From Mimachlamys varia (Eukaryota; Mollusca; Bivalvia; Pectinida; Pectinidae): 64,000 nucleotides of DNA. How positions within the stretch are numbered: position 1 is the first letter of the stretch; each line of letters opens with the position of its first letter. The notes beneath the pieces are model-generated. The model was not told the DNA's origin. It did not search any database and saw only the letters and a program-made list of their open reading frames with translations. Of this stretch, positions 48,719-62,428 are shown piece by piece. Made by a program: the position numbers and the translations under genes. The DNA lies in NCBI GenBank assembly GCA_947623455.1, contig OX392529.1, positions 54,641,186 through 54,705,185 on the forward strand, given 5' to 3'.

Positions 48719-49028
48719 TGGGGAGTTGTGTAACAGGATGGGGCCCTCTACCACATGTCGGTACCACAAAACACATTAGTACCAACAGGGAAGGGGAGGA
48801 GGAGGGGGGGAGGGGAGGTGGAGGGGGAAGGGGAGGGGAAGGGGAGGGGGAAGGGGAGGAGGAGGGGGAGGGGAGGTGGAGGGGGAAGGGGAGGTGGAGG
48901 GGGAAGGGGAGGGGGAAGGGAAAAGGGAGGAGGAGGGGCAAGGGGAAGGGGGAGGGGGGGCAGGGGGGTGGGGAGTTGTGTAACAGGACAGGCCCTCTAC
49001 CACATGTCGGTACCACAAAACACATTAG
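48719..49028. repeat. 59-bp direct repeat around a 180-bp G-rich purine tract
   Basis: 48719-48777 and 48970-49028 are near-identical ('gttgtgtaacagga', 'ctaccacatgtcggtaccac'). Between them is an almost pure GGGGA/GGA tract with GGTGG interruptions. Proline-, glycine- or arginine-rich translations here are artefacts. Confidence 0.9.
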
Positions 49029-51474
49029 GAGGAGTGGGGGGGGGGGGGCATAAAAAACAATGATACCATATTGCTTACAACATATACATGCCAATCCCAG
49101 CAATTTGTTGTCAATACTCTATCACATATAGTATTGTCAGTATTGTGTCAAAAAACAGTACTCAACAGCACTCTCGCTAGGACAGCATGGTGTCAACGCT
49201 ACAATTCTCATAGTGGTCAATTGTCTATATTTATTGAATGAAATTTTCCTGGATATAAAAATCTAATGTACCCTAATTCTAACATATCACATAAAAAACC
49301 TCTGAGGCAAGGAAGGAAGAATGGTTTAAAGATACGTATATTATGCTTACATAATAAAATTCCTTATAGATTGCCAATACTTGAAGACAATGCTTTTTAT
49401 GACCATTGAATGTATATAGTCAAATTATTAATTCATGAGCTATATTCCATGCATCATAACTAAATTTTTAAATGCAGGACGTATATTTATGTCCAAGGTA
49501 ACAATTTTAGATAAGACATAGAAGTCGACCACCAAAATTTGAAAAGGATGACCCTTTAAATGTTTCTAGACAATGGCAGAATGTCAAATTTGCAGGCTGT
49601 TTTTCCTCTGAGAGGGTCCCAATAAAAGTTCTGGTACATATATTTTTCACTGAAAGTAACAACGAACTCCATGGGAATAGCAACATAGCAACAAAAATTA
49701 CATCAAACAAGAATTCAGGCGAAGTGAACTTATACACAAGGGCTGCACGCTTTTACCAGAAAACACCTGAGAATGCTGAGGAAAACTCGTGCATGCAGTC
49801 TGATGTACGTAACACTTCAGTACCGAGTACAATACATGTATATATATACATTTAACAGGTGAAATATGATGTTCCGTAGAGAGCCAGAAAAAGTCGGAGT
49901 GCGAAAGATAAATAGATGCTGGCATTTAGACCTCCATGTCAGGTCCAGTCATGTAACCAACATGGTCTTACCTGTCACATAACTGCCGTCTAATGCACTC
50001 TTTGGACTCAACAACAAAAACGTGAAACTATTTGGTAATAGGCCTAAATTAAATTACCCCTGTTTTCCATAGAGTCTAGCTAGCAATGCACTTCTTGGCT
50101 TGCTATTGTGTACAGGAAAAATGTCAAATCTTGCCAAGACACCACAGTAAGATATATATATACAAAATACTTGTTTCTTTGCGGGATGTTTATATTTTTT
50201 TCCATGCATAGTTTTGTCATATTCATGTTCATTTACATTCATAAGGCATAAATTGAATTTTGTTCTCAGCATAGTTCAAATATTACGAGACTCTTCTGAG
50301 CAAGAATAAAATGTATTAAAACATTGTCACAATATCTATAATAAGATTGAAACACCTCCATATAAATTGAGACATGAAGCTAATATCGACAGAGGTGTCT
50401 TTTAGATCGAAAGTTTCCAATATACAAAGAAAATCCAGCATTTCAGAGGGAACCATCAGTTATTTCTTTTGTAAGACTCTTTGAGCATTTGTATGCGACT
50501 CACAAACAACAATTATAAAATATTGAGGTCATAACTGAAATTTCTTGAAACAACCTGATTTAACAGGTCAGTACTCTTTATGACAGTTCATCTATCTGCA
50601 AATGCCTGGATTATTTTCAAGCCTATTGCAATAATATGTTTGTTTTTTGTCTTTAGCTTCACAATTCTGCAGAAAATAGCATCATAGTCTTCACGAACAC
50701 AAGAAATATCATGTGACTACACTTCTGTTTGACCTTTGCGTATGACCTTTGCAATGAAACATGTAGCACACACTATTTTATCTGAGGCAATGCCAAAAAA
50801 TCATGACTCTTAGGTAATGTAATATCACATGTTTTTAGTCCCACCCACCACTACCCAATCCCATCCCAGCTCTGACCCGACTTAAGGGTGACAGTGCATT
50901 GTTTTGATACGTGCTGAATTCAATCCGTAAATGTTTCCCAGCTTGCTGAGTGTTACATGGGCGGTGTTTATACTTGCCTAAGTAGACCTGTTACATTGCT
51001 GGATTTTAATGCTGTATATTATATATCTTTAACATCTGTTACAAGCGTTTCAAATATGTTTGCCTGGGATGAAGATGATATGTCTTCTGCAAGTCATGTT
51101 ATTTTTTCCTGTTTTTGTTACGCTATCACATATTTCCTTAGATTATAGGAATATCTGTACACGTTCAATATTACACTCAAGGACCTCCTCTGAGGTATAC
51201 GCCACATGTCCCCCACCTCATTCCACCACTGAATGAAAAAACAGCGACTCAAACCTTCCAGAATATATTTTCAGTATGACACAGAGTTATTCCCCTTTAC
51301 AAGTTGAACTAATTACACACAATTACTTTCTTTAAAAAGCAAAAATCATTACAAGCAATTAATTCCATTAAGAAGCAAAACTTTATTTAGTTTGGCTATT
51401 TCGCTATTACAAAGCAGAAATCATTAGTTATTTTCCCTTAGAAGTGTGGCAGAATTTAATTGTACATGTAAGGA

Positions 51475-51850
51475 TTTAGGTCGCCTTCAAAAGCTTCGAC
51501 CTAGAGGGAATTTACTTTTAGCTTAGTGGTAGAGTGAATAACTTGAAACTTAGAGATCGAGATTTTGATCCCCTGTTGAAGCACTTTATTCTCTTTCCTG
51601 TTACAAATGGTGGCAGTGGCCTTCCCTGTGGTTACAGTAGTCTATAGAACCTGTGTTGTGACGTTCGGGGGGTGTACACATTTAAAAAGGAGGGATTAGT
51701 ATATAGGATTTAGGTCCCCTACTAGCTTTAATTTGAGCTAAGGGTAATTTCTCTTTAGTTCAATGGTAGAATGTCCGACAAGGAACCTGGAGACGGAGAG
51801 TTTGATCCCCATTGGAAGCACAATATTCTCTTCCCTGTTACAAAAGCAGA
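51475..51850 (+). repeat. two tandem tRNA-derived SINE-like copies
   Basis: 'tagcttagtggtagagtg' + 'gattttgatcccc' (51531-51575), and 'tagttcaatggtagaatg' + 'gagtttgatcccc' (51757-51810), are box A/box B-like pairs. Both are followed by 'ctcttccctgttacaaa'-type tails and preceded by 'ggatttaggtc'. No intact tRNA. Confidence 0.65.
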
Positions 51851-52563
51851 AATCTTTACAGAGTTACTTCCCCTTAGAAGCAGAAAGCCTGTTGTATAAT
51901 TTGACACTATCAGTATAGGGCAAAATGCTACGATCCAGAGTGTTAGTATGAAATTAACTTGCTAAACAGAGGTGTAGATATGACTTCTGTAATTATTGCG
52001 GATACGTATATCACATTAGCACCCATCAATGCAATATGGGACATTTAGTCATGAGTGGACAAAAAGCTCCTTCAAAGACACGCTTACGACACAAACCCTC
52101 CAAAAGACGGCAAAGACATATGACATAAAATTGATTAGGTGTATATTACATTACGACACCTCAACTTAATGGTTGGCAAATTAGCCCGCCCCACAGACAA
52201 AAGACCTTTATCCAGCGTATGTGACAATCGTACAGCTACAATAAGGAGATGTTGATCTCCGAAAACAACAATGTATGACAACGGCATGTGTTCTACCTCA
52301 TATCAAAACGCATAAAACAAAATAAGGCCAATTTCGCCTGGAGTAGACTACAAATAATTTCCTCTAGCCGGTGCAAATGTCGCCTGTTTTCAGGTGTTAA
52401 TGACCGAATCAAGGTCTTCATGTACGTATCACCATGTCTGCTATCAGGTACTTGACAGAAACCAAGTATGCCTCCTCGTAGCCCACGATTCTTGGCGGGT
52501 TTTCCGACAGCTAGGCAAACATCGGTTTAGTTCCATTAGATAAGAGATTATACACTTTGTAAG

Positions 52564-53801
52564 TACCGTAATTTCTCGCGTATAGTGCGCACTTTTTTAG
52601 GGAAAATCGAAAGTGTCAAGAAGGGGGTGCGCACTATACGCAAGAACAAATAAGCAAAAACCTTGACTTGGTCGCGATCATGTATCGTTAATTTTTCGGA
52701 GATTTTCAGAATGACCTGACGTATCCTCGCGGTAGTTAACAGTTGATATTTTGTTAAATAATTCCTGATTTGCATTATCTTTTTTCAACCACGAAAAGTT
52801 GCAATTATAAGAGCCATAAAATACGATAGGATCTGATAAATAAACTTGAGGAAAGTAGCCTGAACTTTCAGGTCGAGAGTGTATCGACGCTACATCATCA
52901 CAAGGCATATGGTGAAATATACCGAAGAATTAGATCGTTGTTAGCACTCTGATGTTAAAAATGCTGTTCTTGTGTAAAATCATACTGGACAATTCAATCC
53001 TGACGGTAGAAATGTGTCAAGAACGACTTGGAAGTTCGCCGGTTTGTGTATTTCAAAGAGTGAAGGTCGCGTAATATTAATACCCGGCAGTAACAAACAG
53101 AGTCATAAACAAGCGAGTTGAACTGGTAACAATAACAGTTAAAGTTTGGAAAATAAACATTTAGGGACTCAAAACAGTCCAATACATATCCATATTTTCT
53201 TTTCAAAGGAAAAAAAGCTGAAATCACAAAGGATTTGTGTTTTTATGTCAAACAAATTTGGCTGTATGCGGTCCTCGTCGGACCCGATTGAGTGACTGCT
53301 TTTAGTACACCCGTCAACCCAGTACACTGCCGACTCTAGATCTATCGATGTCTAGACGCACAGAGACTCCCAAATTGTTTATTTTATAGAAAACCTGGAA
53401 GATTAAGTCTTATGTAAGATTTAATTGAATAATTTATGAATGATATTGCTGTGAAAACATCGTTTATTTCAATTATCTGTATTGGGCCTGTGCCTTCGCT
53501 GGTGTCAACAGATCTTCACCGTAACTCGTGCGAGGTGTCAATCAATGTCAAGTCTAATTAACAAGGCATTGTGTTATCAGAACTTATGTTTTCAAAGTTT
53601 CCTTTTCAAAGGTGTTTGTTTATATAACCTTTAATGGCGACTTACCTGGTTGGTGCTATCATTCCGGCTTGACGGTTTTTTTTTTCCAAAAAATTTTTTT
53701 TTATATTTTTTTTTATCCAAGATTTTTTTTTTCATTTTTGGACCCCAAAAAGTACCTGCGCACTATACGCGAGTGCGCACTATACGCGAGAAATTACGGT
53801 A
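52564..53801. mobile_element. 1.24-kb TIR element with ~29-bp ends and TA target
   Basis: 'TACCGTAATTTCTCGCGTAT'+'AGTGCGCAC' on the left and its exact inverse on the right. The right end carries a second partial copy ('gcgcactatacgcgag'). The interior has no transposase-like frame. The ends resemble pogo/Tigger-like termini from memory; that is unverified. Confidence 0.85.
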
Positions 53802-54599
53802 GCAAACATAATTATTGCGTCACAAAGAACGGACATAAAACAAGAAGTGATTCACAGATATGAAATATGACGTCCATTGTAACTACTTTTTTTTCTGATG
53901 TGAATGAAAACATACAGAACCTGAAAGATCATTTGGCAGCCATGTTAATTTGAGTTTTGCGTCACACTGAGAAAATGCACTGAAAGTCAGTCTCGTACTG
54001 ATATCGATATGGTTTGTACAAATTCTGGTTCTTTTGCACATTTTTCGTTCATACATATGAACAGGCAGGATAATCCGTATAATAATCCCGATACCGGAGG
54101 TTGTTCTGAAAACGACAACTAGCTGCACTCATTAATTTGAAAGCATTCCAAATAAACAGGTCTTATGGTACATGATACAGATACTTGTATGTTTGCCGTA
54201 TATATTTTTTTATCACATTCTTCAACAAAAAAAGCCTATCTTAACTTAAGGAAATACAGTTCTAGTATAGCGAGTGATGTTTTTTTATTACCACTGTGTA
54301 TAAAACTGCTTACGCTGAATTCCTGTTTTTGTACATGTTGTGTCAAGAGTTTTCTATGTTAGAACTGCACAGGGGCTGTTTTTATCGTGCAACTGACATG
54401 AAACTGACATTTACGGTTAATTTCGTTTAAAGAAACAGAGAGTCATTGTATCATAAGCATGTACTCTTACAGGTTCATTCTAATTCAAATGCCGTTTTCA
54501 ATTTGCTGACTTGACAATAAGCTACACTTTTTAAGTTCTTCTATAAGCCATTCACAAATCCTCTATAAGATATATACTATAACCCTTATTTCACTTTGT

Positions 54600-54830
54600 T
54601 TGTATCTCAAATGAAATTTATTTAATGAGATACATTTTTTTTTAAATTGTTTAAACGGTTTACAAATAAACTCAATATCTGACACAACCAAGACACCAGT
54701 TAAGTCATTCACTTGGTCTGTATCTCATATGCAATCTATTTAATGAGAAAAATACCTAAACAATTTTTTAACAGTTTACAAAAGAAGTCAACTTTGACAC
54801 AACCCAGACACTTATAAAGTCTAGAATTTC
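54600..54830. repeat. ~125-bp diverged tandem duplication
   Basis: 'tatttaatgaga' ... 'gacacaac.cagacac' occurs twice (about 54617-54700 and 54738-54815). Confidence 0.55.
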
Positions 54831-54863
54831 TAGATAAGAATGAACCCCCACCCCACGCAATGT

Positions 54864-55244
54864 TAAAGGCCCAATATACGTAACTTTCGGTAGAAAATCA
54901 AGTCTAATAAACTTATTATATTTATAGATTTAGTTAAGGTTAACTGATATCAGCAATGTTCAAGATGAATTCTTTCGCGGTTACTGGTACAGCAGCATTT
55001 GAAACATGCTATTTGTAAACACGCGTCCATTTCGAACCGTCTTCTACCTTCGGTTTGTTGTTGAAGTGGGCCCCACCTGAATTATTTTCAATTCTTTGGA
55101 TTTTTTTTGTCAAGAGTTTCTTGTTAGTTACCGCTCAGGTTTACTTCGTTTTAGGGTTATTTTTGCATGGTTATCAACTGGAATTTTTTCAGAATTTTTC
55201 AGAATGACGAAAATTTCCCTGAAGTTACATATATTGGGCCTTTA
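54864..55244. mobile_element. TTAA-flanked TIR element
   Basis: 'aaaggcccaatatacgtaac' on the left and 'gttacatatattgggccttt' on the right, both within TTAA. Internal phrase 'gaagtgggccccacctgaat'. A truncated relative is at 59905-60146. Confidence 0.78.
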
Positions 55245-55979
55245 AAAGTTCTGTGATGGAGAGGGCTGTTCCACCTATATACATACAGCAAGGAATTTAG
55301 GATCCCTTAGACCTTATATTCAATAGTTAATGCAACTATATTCCTGCCCGACAAACACAAAAGAGTTCAACATTCTACGTAGGCATCACAATCAACATTA
55401 TAATAAAAATATAATATTCCGCACTTAAATTATGAAAGAAAATGGTGTTGTCTTCATCACGGAGAATGTCGGGCAGAACTTGTGCGCAGATTAAAATGTG
55501 ATCAATTAGTGTTTATGCTGTCAGTTTTCTTATCATTTGTAAATGGCTTCTAACAAAAGCCTGCAATCAAATGTTAAACCTGAAAGGGCTTTTAGTGTTC
55601 ATATAATATCTCATAACAAACACAGCATATTTCTCTATCAATCTTAAACTGAGTCTTCATCACTTATTTTGAATAAAACTTTTAAGTGTTAATTCTTTGC
55701 CCGAGTTTCTACACAAAACAGCTGCAGATGTTTTGTGTTGAGAATTCAAACATTCCTTCCAGTAAAAGCAAATTTATTTACTCACTTTTCCACACACAAA
55801 TATCAATTAATGATCGTAAAAGCAGCATAATTATTATGATGTGTGTGATTTTTAATTAAAATCATTTTCATTTTTTGTCATGAAAATTGTCTGCATATTG
55901 AAGCTTTTAACGTCTAATCGGACTGTTATACTGCTTTTAAATGTAATCCATAAATTCATTTACCAACTTTGAAATGTAC

Positions 55980-56770
55980 AAACATTTCATTTACTCCCCT
56001 CACAATGGTATGTTCATTTCACTTACCGCCCTCACAATGGTATGTTCATTTCACTGACTGCCCTCACAATATGTTCATTTAACTAACTGCCCTCACAATG
56101 GTATGTTCATTTCACTTACTGCCCTCACAATGGTATGTTCATTTCACTTACTGCCCTCACAATGGTATGTTCATTTCACTGACCACCCTCACAATGGTAT
56201 GTTCATTTCACTGACCACTCTCACAATGGTATGTTCATTTCACTGACTGCCCTCACAATGGTATGTTCATTTCACTGACCACTCTCACAATGGTATGTTC
56301 ATTTCACTGACCACTCTCACAATGGTATGTTCATTTCACTAACTGCCCTCACAATGGTATGTTCATTTCACTGACCACTCTCACAATGGTATGTTCATTT
56401 CATTTACTCCCCTCACAATGGTATGTTCATTTCACTTACTGCCCTCACAATGGTATGTTCATTTCACTTACTGCCCTTACAATGGTATGTTCATTTCACT
56501 TACTGCCCTTACAATGGTATGTTCATTTCACTTACTGCCCTCACAATGGTATGTTCATTTCACTGACCGCCCTCACAATGGTATGTTCATTTCACTCACT
56601 GCCCTCACAATGGTATGTTCATTTCACTTACCGTCCTCACAGTGGTATGTTCATTTCACTGACTGCCATCACAATGGTATGTTCATTTCACTTACCGCCC
56701 TTACAATGGTATGTTCATTTCACTTACTGCCCTCACAATGGTATGTTCATTTCACTGAATGCCCTTACAG
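55980..56770. repeat. 32-bp minisatellite, about 24 copies
   Basis: Unit 'cactcacaatggtatgttca'-like plus 'tttcacttactgccct'. Because 32 is not a multiple of 3, all three frames cycle every 96 nt, and two stay open for over 130 codons. These are not genes. Confidence 0.95.
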
Positions 56771-57349
56771 TTACATGAAACATTTCACTTAACCACCGTT
56801 ATCAATGGCACACACACATATTTCTATGACTTTCCCCCCAAAGTGTGGACTTCTATTGACTAATTAGGACCAATTAGACTGTTTATGATATATGAACAAA
56901 CTTGACTTTGGCATATTAACTGTCTGCTGTAATATTTGAAGCTGTGCTACAAAAATACACACTGGGCCAGCATCAATGGCCAAGCTAAATAAGATCATTA
57001 CGAAAATGTTCTAACATAAAGGTCAAACAGGTTTATCTCATCTTATTGATTAAAATAGGTGGCATAATTGTCCTAAAGATAAAACCGGATGTTAATACTC
57101 CATAATCCATAGACTATTGGGGTATATATATATAACAGACTTTTATCTTGTTTTCACCTCAACAAAAGTTTGGTTGAAACTTTGGATTGTAAAATGCAAA
57201 ATGATTTGTTTTTATGAATTGATAAAAAGCTGTCTGTTGACCAAAATAATGTAGAACTAAGAGAAAGTGGGCTAAAGGCTTGAAACATCTAAGGACCTCT
57301 GCTGGATCGACTGATATACAAATCATAAAATTCCTTTAAAATTCAATTT

Positions 57350-57800
57350 TTGCTACAATGACCTTGAATTCTATTGATAAAATTGATATTGAAATTTATT
57401 TTTTATCAAAAATATCAAAGGCATTCAAGTATGTAAGAAATAACAAATTGCATGACTGGTGTTGTTTTGAAAATAATTTTTTTAATTGACCTTCTTGAAC
57501 TTTGACTCTATCAAATAGTATCCAAGATATATGTGTAAATTGTTAAAGGGAAATGACATTGTAAAAAAAAATCTTAAAATACACTGATAGTCGATATATT
57601 GACACAGAATGTGACAGAAAATTATATTTTTAGTAACAATGACCTTGACCTTTGACTCCATTTGGCATTATCCCAGGTATGTGTTTGTTAAAGGCAAATA
57701 TCACTGTAAAACTTTCATAAAATATACTGATAGACTATAATGACATCAAGTATGACAGTGAAATTGTATTTTTAGTAACAATGACCTTGACCTTTGACAA
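57350..57800. repeat. ~170-bp degenerate repeat, about 3 copies
   Basis: 'aacaatgaccttgacctttg' recurs with 'aaaatatactgatag' between. Diverged. Confidence 0.6.
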
Positions 57801-58312
57801 AATATGAATTTTATCAAATTGCAGACAATGAGCTTGCACAGACTTTGAAAACTGTTTGATACCGTAGTATAGAATGGGCGTACATTTCCATGTAGATTTG
57901 CCTCATACATGTATTAGTTTAGGACAACTGTATACTCAGTCTGGAAACAATCAGAGGCCCCTGTCATTGCATGCCTTCACTTTTTGAGGGAGATGCTTGT
58001 GCTTGGGTGACAATCTATGGCATGGCCTACATGTAGACATTCCAGGCCAACATGGAACTTCTTAGAGCCTCCTGGCAGTACTGGAAGGTCTGAGGATGAC
58101 AGGTGATCCCCCCTCAACTCCCAGACAACGGCTTACAAACATGTAGTATTAGACAAACCCTGTATTATCTTGGCACTAGTATATAATACAAATGTATTTA
58201 TAATAATTTTTGATAACGTACCTTACTTACACTTTATAATGATACTTTTATAAATTCTTGACAATATAATAATCTTATAAAAAGTCCATGTATTGGAAGG
58301 GAGTTGATCAAT

Positions 58313-58878
58313 TGGGCCCATTGTTCAAAAGGTGGTTAGCTTAATCACGATTCAACTTATATTTTCATTAATTCTGTTAATATACAAGGTAAGATCTTAA
58401 AAATGTGTATGTAAATTGACACTACAGTGGACTCCACTTAATACCAACCCTGTTAATATCACATTCCTCTTTATATCATGTTTTTTCCAAGTACCATTTT
58501 TCTTTCTATATAATCTATGTAATTTTATTTGGTTAATATCATGTATTTTGAGATGAATTCCTCTTAATATCATGTTTTTTTAATCTATATATTGAAATAT
58601 CTTCATATGTACACTGAGTAGCTTACTTTTAGCTATGGAGATTGGAAATGCACTAGATTTAGGGGGGAAAAAATGTTTCTTTTAATGTCACTTTCCTGTT
58701 AATATCATGTTTTTGTCTGACCAATGCAACATGATATAAAGAGGAATGCACTTTACTAGATACTTGACATCTGCAGACTTGTAATTAAATCTATTGTTTT
58801 AATTTAAAGTTAGAGGATAATCAAAATTTGTGCTAATCACATATTAAGCTGATTCCCATTTTGAACAACAGTGCTCTG
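58313..58878. mobile_element. TIR element interrupted by a second element
   Basis: 'attgggcccattgttcaaaa'+'ggtggttagcttaatca' on the left and decayed 'attaagctgattcccatttt' + 'gaacaacagtgct' on the right, family of 35077-35372. Interrupted by 58423-58757. Confidence 0.6.
58423..58757 (-). mobile_element. TIR element, copy 4 of 4, inverted and nested
   Basis: Starts TA-'CAGTGGACTCCACTTAATA' and ends 'aaagaggaatgcacttta'. Reverse orientation of the family at 20101-20512. Confidence 0.75.
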
Positions 58879-59614
58879 AAATCTAACTGACCAACACATA
58901 ACTTCTGTAATATGGTTTGTGACATATAGTGCACCATGTAATTACGGTTACAAATCTTTTCTGATCGACCAATGACAGTCACTGTAACATCATAAAAGAA
59001 TTTAAGAATCCAGATACATTTATCCACAGGAGGGCGAAGACGGCTAATGATGTAACTACCACGAGATTTGACAGAAGCCTTTTACATACCGATGAAAACG
59101 TCTAAGTTAATTGGTTTTATAGATATAAATGTCCAAAGTAATGGTCCGAGATTACTACCCCCTAATTCTTATTACAAGGTGTCAAAGTGTCCATTGTGAT
59201 AACCACCAGTTATTTGTTCCCGAGAGTGTGTGATAATCAGACAGACTGTAGTCGGACACAGGGTTCTCTCTCTCCATCATCACGTTTTTTTTTCTGTCGT
59301 TTTTTTTTTCTGTCAATGAAACAGACTCGAGGTTACTAATTTGATAAAACAAAATTTGGGATCTTAATACATTGAAAGATAAGTATTAAACAATATCTAG
59401 GGAGTTAATCATTTTAATTTGAAGCTACTCATGGATTATTTGGGCTAAACTGTCTGGAAATGTAATTAATTAAGATGAATATAATGATTGTCCCTCGTTT
59501 AAATGTAATCTTTTAAAGCATGTTACTATGAATATACATATTTCAGTGCAAACTTTGTCGAATTATGATTGCGCTTATTGAAACTTCTGTTCGCTGCTAT
59601 TTATGTTAAGCATT

Positions 59615-59890
59615 GCTGGTTGCTATGGTGATATATGACAAATGATTCTACTGTGACCTTGACGACCAGTACAATACAGTTGGTTGCTATGGTGATATAT
59701 AACATATTCTACTATGACCCTCATCACCAGTATAATACTTTGGTTGCTATGGTGATATATAACACATTCTACTGTGACCCTGATCACCAGTATAATACAG
59801 TTGGTTGCTACGGTGATATATAACATATTCTACTGTGACCCGGATTACCAGTATAACACAGTTGGTTGCTATGGTGATAAATAACACATT
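59615..59890. repeat. 61-bp tandem repeat, 4-5 copies
   Basis: Unit 'ttggttgctatggtgatata' + 'tactgtgaccctgatcaccag'-like. Confidence 0.92.
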
Positions 59891-59904
59891 CTACTGTCAC
59901 AGCT

Positions 59905-60146
59905 ACATGTACAGCAGCAGTTGAAACTGGGTATTTGTGAACACGTGACCATTTTGAACTGTCTTTTAACTTCGGCTTGTTGTTGAAGTGGGCCCCACCT
60001 GAATTGTTTTTCAGTTCTTTGGGCTTTTCTGTCAAGATTTTCTTGTAAGTTACCGCTCAGGTTTACTTCTTTTTAGGATTATTTTTGCATGGTTATCAAC
60101 TAATAAAAATTTTTTCCTGAAGTTATGTATATTATTGAGCCTTTAA
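59905..60146. mobile_element. truncated copy of the TTAA element at 54864-55244
   Basis: Shares 'gaagtgggccccacctgaat', 'gttaccgctcaggtttactt' and the right end 'gaagtta..tatatt..gccttta'. The left end is missing. Confidence 0.75.
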
Positions 60147-61772
60147 CACATGTACAGTATAATTTACATGTTATACAGTACTCAGGTCTTCTACAATGTT
60201 AAATTATGTTCTAAGGATGTCAGCCTCAATTAAGTTCCACTATCTGTAACACCAGGTAATTAACCTCATGGGCCTTATAATACCGAGCCAAATAGTAAAG
60301 GGAGATAACTCTGTTTTGGCCTCATGATGGAGGAATACACTGTGTAATTACTCATATATACACTGGTTCCTGTAAATGGTTTCTCTAGTATGTAACATTA
60401 TAACCTGCTGTGACAGCGACTTGGAAGCCATAAGAAAAGGACATTACTTTGGTCTGGTGTAAATTATGTCAAGGAAATTAATGACTTACTAAAACCACTT
60501 GAGACCTATATAACTAAACTGTTGTGTATTATATCGTATACAAGTTTTCTTAATTAACACTTCGCCAAATCCCTACAGCTTTTACGGTAACGCTGTTTAC
60601 AAATAAAACACTCGCCAAAGACACTGAATACATTAGTTATTATCTCGACGACTTCTCGGCATATGACATTTTTCGGTAGGTAAAATGGTTGTAAATTACG
60701 TCCGTAATGACAAACAAAGAGCCTGGATGTTAAGTAGGTGTTTTCTCCTCAATCACCACTCTATCATTAAAACGAATATGTGAAGTATTAATCCTATTAT
60801 TACCCGCTACATTCAAATCTGTATTGCCAGACCACCCAAGAGATCAACTAGAAAGCGGTGTCTTCTTAGAAATAGCCTCTTTATATAGTATTAATACATA
60901 ATAAACCGTTTTGTTGGGATGAGAAAATGGTGGTTTGCAATTAGATAGAATCGCTATAGAGGAGTGGTCCCGATCGGCAGCAGGTGTGAGTATAATTAAT
61001 TTGTATCCTCTGTTATCCAAAGATTGCTCCAACACCCACCAAAACTTGCAGAAATTAAGAACATATTGTCATGCAGAAATCATCAGTGTTATGACACAAG
61101 TCAGGTGAAAGATGTTTGCTACAGATGTACCGTTTTATATAGCATGCATCATGTCCAGGTTATGATAACTTCAGTGTCTTGGTGATCTAGGTCATATGTT
61201 ACCAAGATTTTATTTTCTTTATCTGAAAACTTTCCAAAAATCATAGGCCTTTCCCAAAAGTGTTGTTATTCCCCTTGATAGGCCACAATGGCGGATACAG
61301 GATGGACTTCCGGGAAGAGTTTCTGTGATGATTTGGCGCCATGTGACAATCGGATGATGTAATTCCCATTTATAAAATCATAATTACATGGTGCAAATCT
61401 GTTTCAAAAACACTTCCCAATGTAGCCACAATTTGGCAAACAAGGGAGATAACAACACTTTGCAGATGGGCCTTTGGCAAACAAAGGAGGTAACAACATT
61501 TTTGAGATGTGAATTCAATAAAACGATTCTAGCCATCTTTTTACCAATTAAGCTATCAAATTTCTACAATATCATACAGTTCTTCATAAGATGACCTTTT
61601 TGTATCTTTTTTTTTTGGCAAAGAACTTGTAGATGTATCATTACATTCTGTTTTATTTTTCGTTCAATTGAAATCATGAAACTAGGAAGATAAATCTGTA
61701 AAAATTATTTTTCCTACAAATCAGGGTTTGCCTAACCCTGGCCCTAGCTTATTATATATACCATATCAGCTA

Positions 61773-61951
61773 GGCCCCAGTTTCAAGAATGTTCCTAATT
61801 AACGTAAGGAAATTCATAAACTTTGAAATCTCCATAGTAAAGTGCATTACAAAGTTAAGGAATTAGTTTCTCAACTTGGAATTTTTTCTTAACATATGTA
61901 ATGCTTTCTTATGGAGATTTTAAAGTTAAGGAATGTCGTGAAACTTGGGCC
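61773..61951. mobile_element. 179-bp palindromic MITE, copy 1
   Basis: 'ggccccagtttcaagaatgt' and 'gtcgtgaaacttgggcc' ends; arms 'gaaatctccatagtaaag' / 'ctttcttatggagatttt'. Related to 63751-63941. Confidence 0.78.
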
Positions 61952-62428
61952 TGATCTAAATTGTTCTGTAAATTGGACAACCCTACAATTACTTGCACTA
62001 TTTCCTCCCAAGACTAAACAACTTAAAAGCAAGGAGATCCGACTTTTCGGATTAAGACTTGGATCGAAATCGCATGACAAAATGGTTTGTGTGTTGGCGA
62101 CAAACTATGTCCCGCTGGTAGAGTTTATAATACAGCACACTTGGGAATACTTTTGTAGATATAGTTTGAATGATTTATTTAGACCTAATTTCAGAACTCT
62201 CGGGTCCCGTTGACACATAAACACAGTTCCTAAAAGCACTTTAACACAGCATGGAAACAATGGTGTCACTGTAATGTAACGTTAAAAACTTAACGGAGAT
62301 CAGTCAGCAGTGTCTCGTCAATAATTCATCAATGAACGCATCAAAAACATTAAACAGAAATCAAACTGGAAACGGACATCTCCTTGAATGAAAAGAAACG
62401 GAAAATGTGACAAAATGCAACTTAAAAT

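Noticed and set aside
48688..49103. Long Gly/Arg-rich and Pro/Ser-rich frames on both strands
   Set aside because: All arise from the G-rich purine tract and its complement; open frames on both strands mark low complexity.
50058..50072. Minus-strand 'LWKTG' coding possibility resembling the vertebrate THSD7A N-terminal TSP1 start
   Set aside because: A stop codon lies two codons upstream and the following GT would leave the wrong phase for exon 1; a coincidence of five residues.
56359..56792. Two overlapping open frames of 139 and 133 codons on the plus strand
   Set aside because: They are translations of a 32-bp minisatellite; the periodic 32-residue protein repeats follow from the DNA period.
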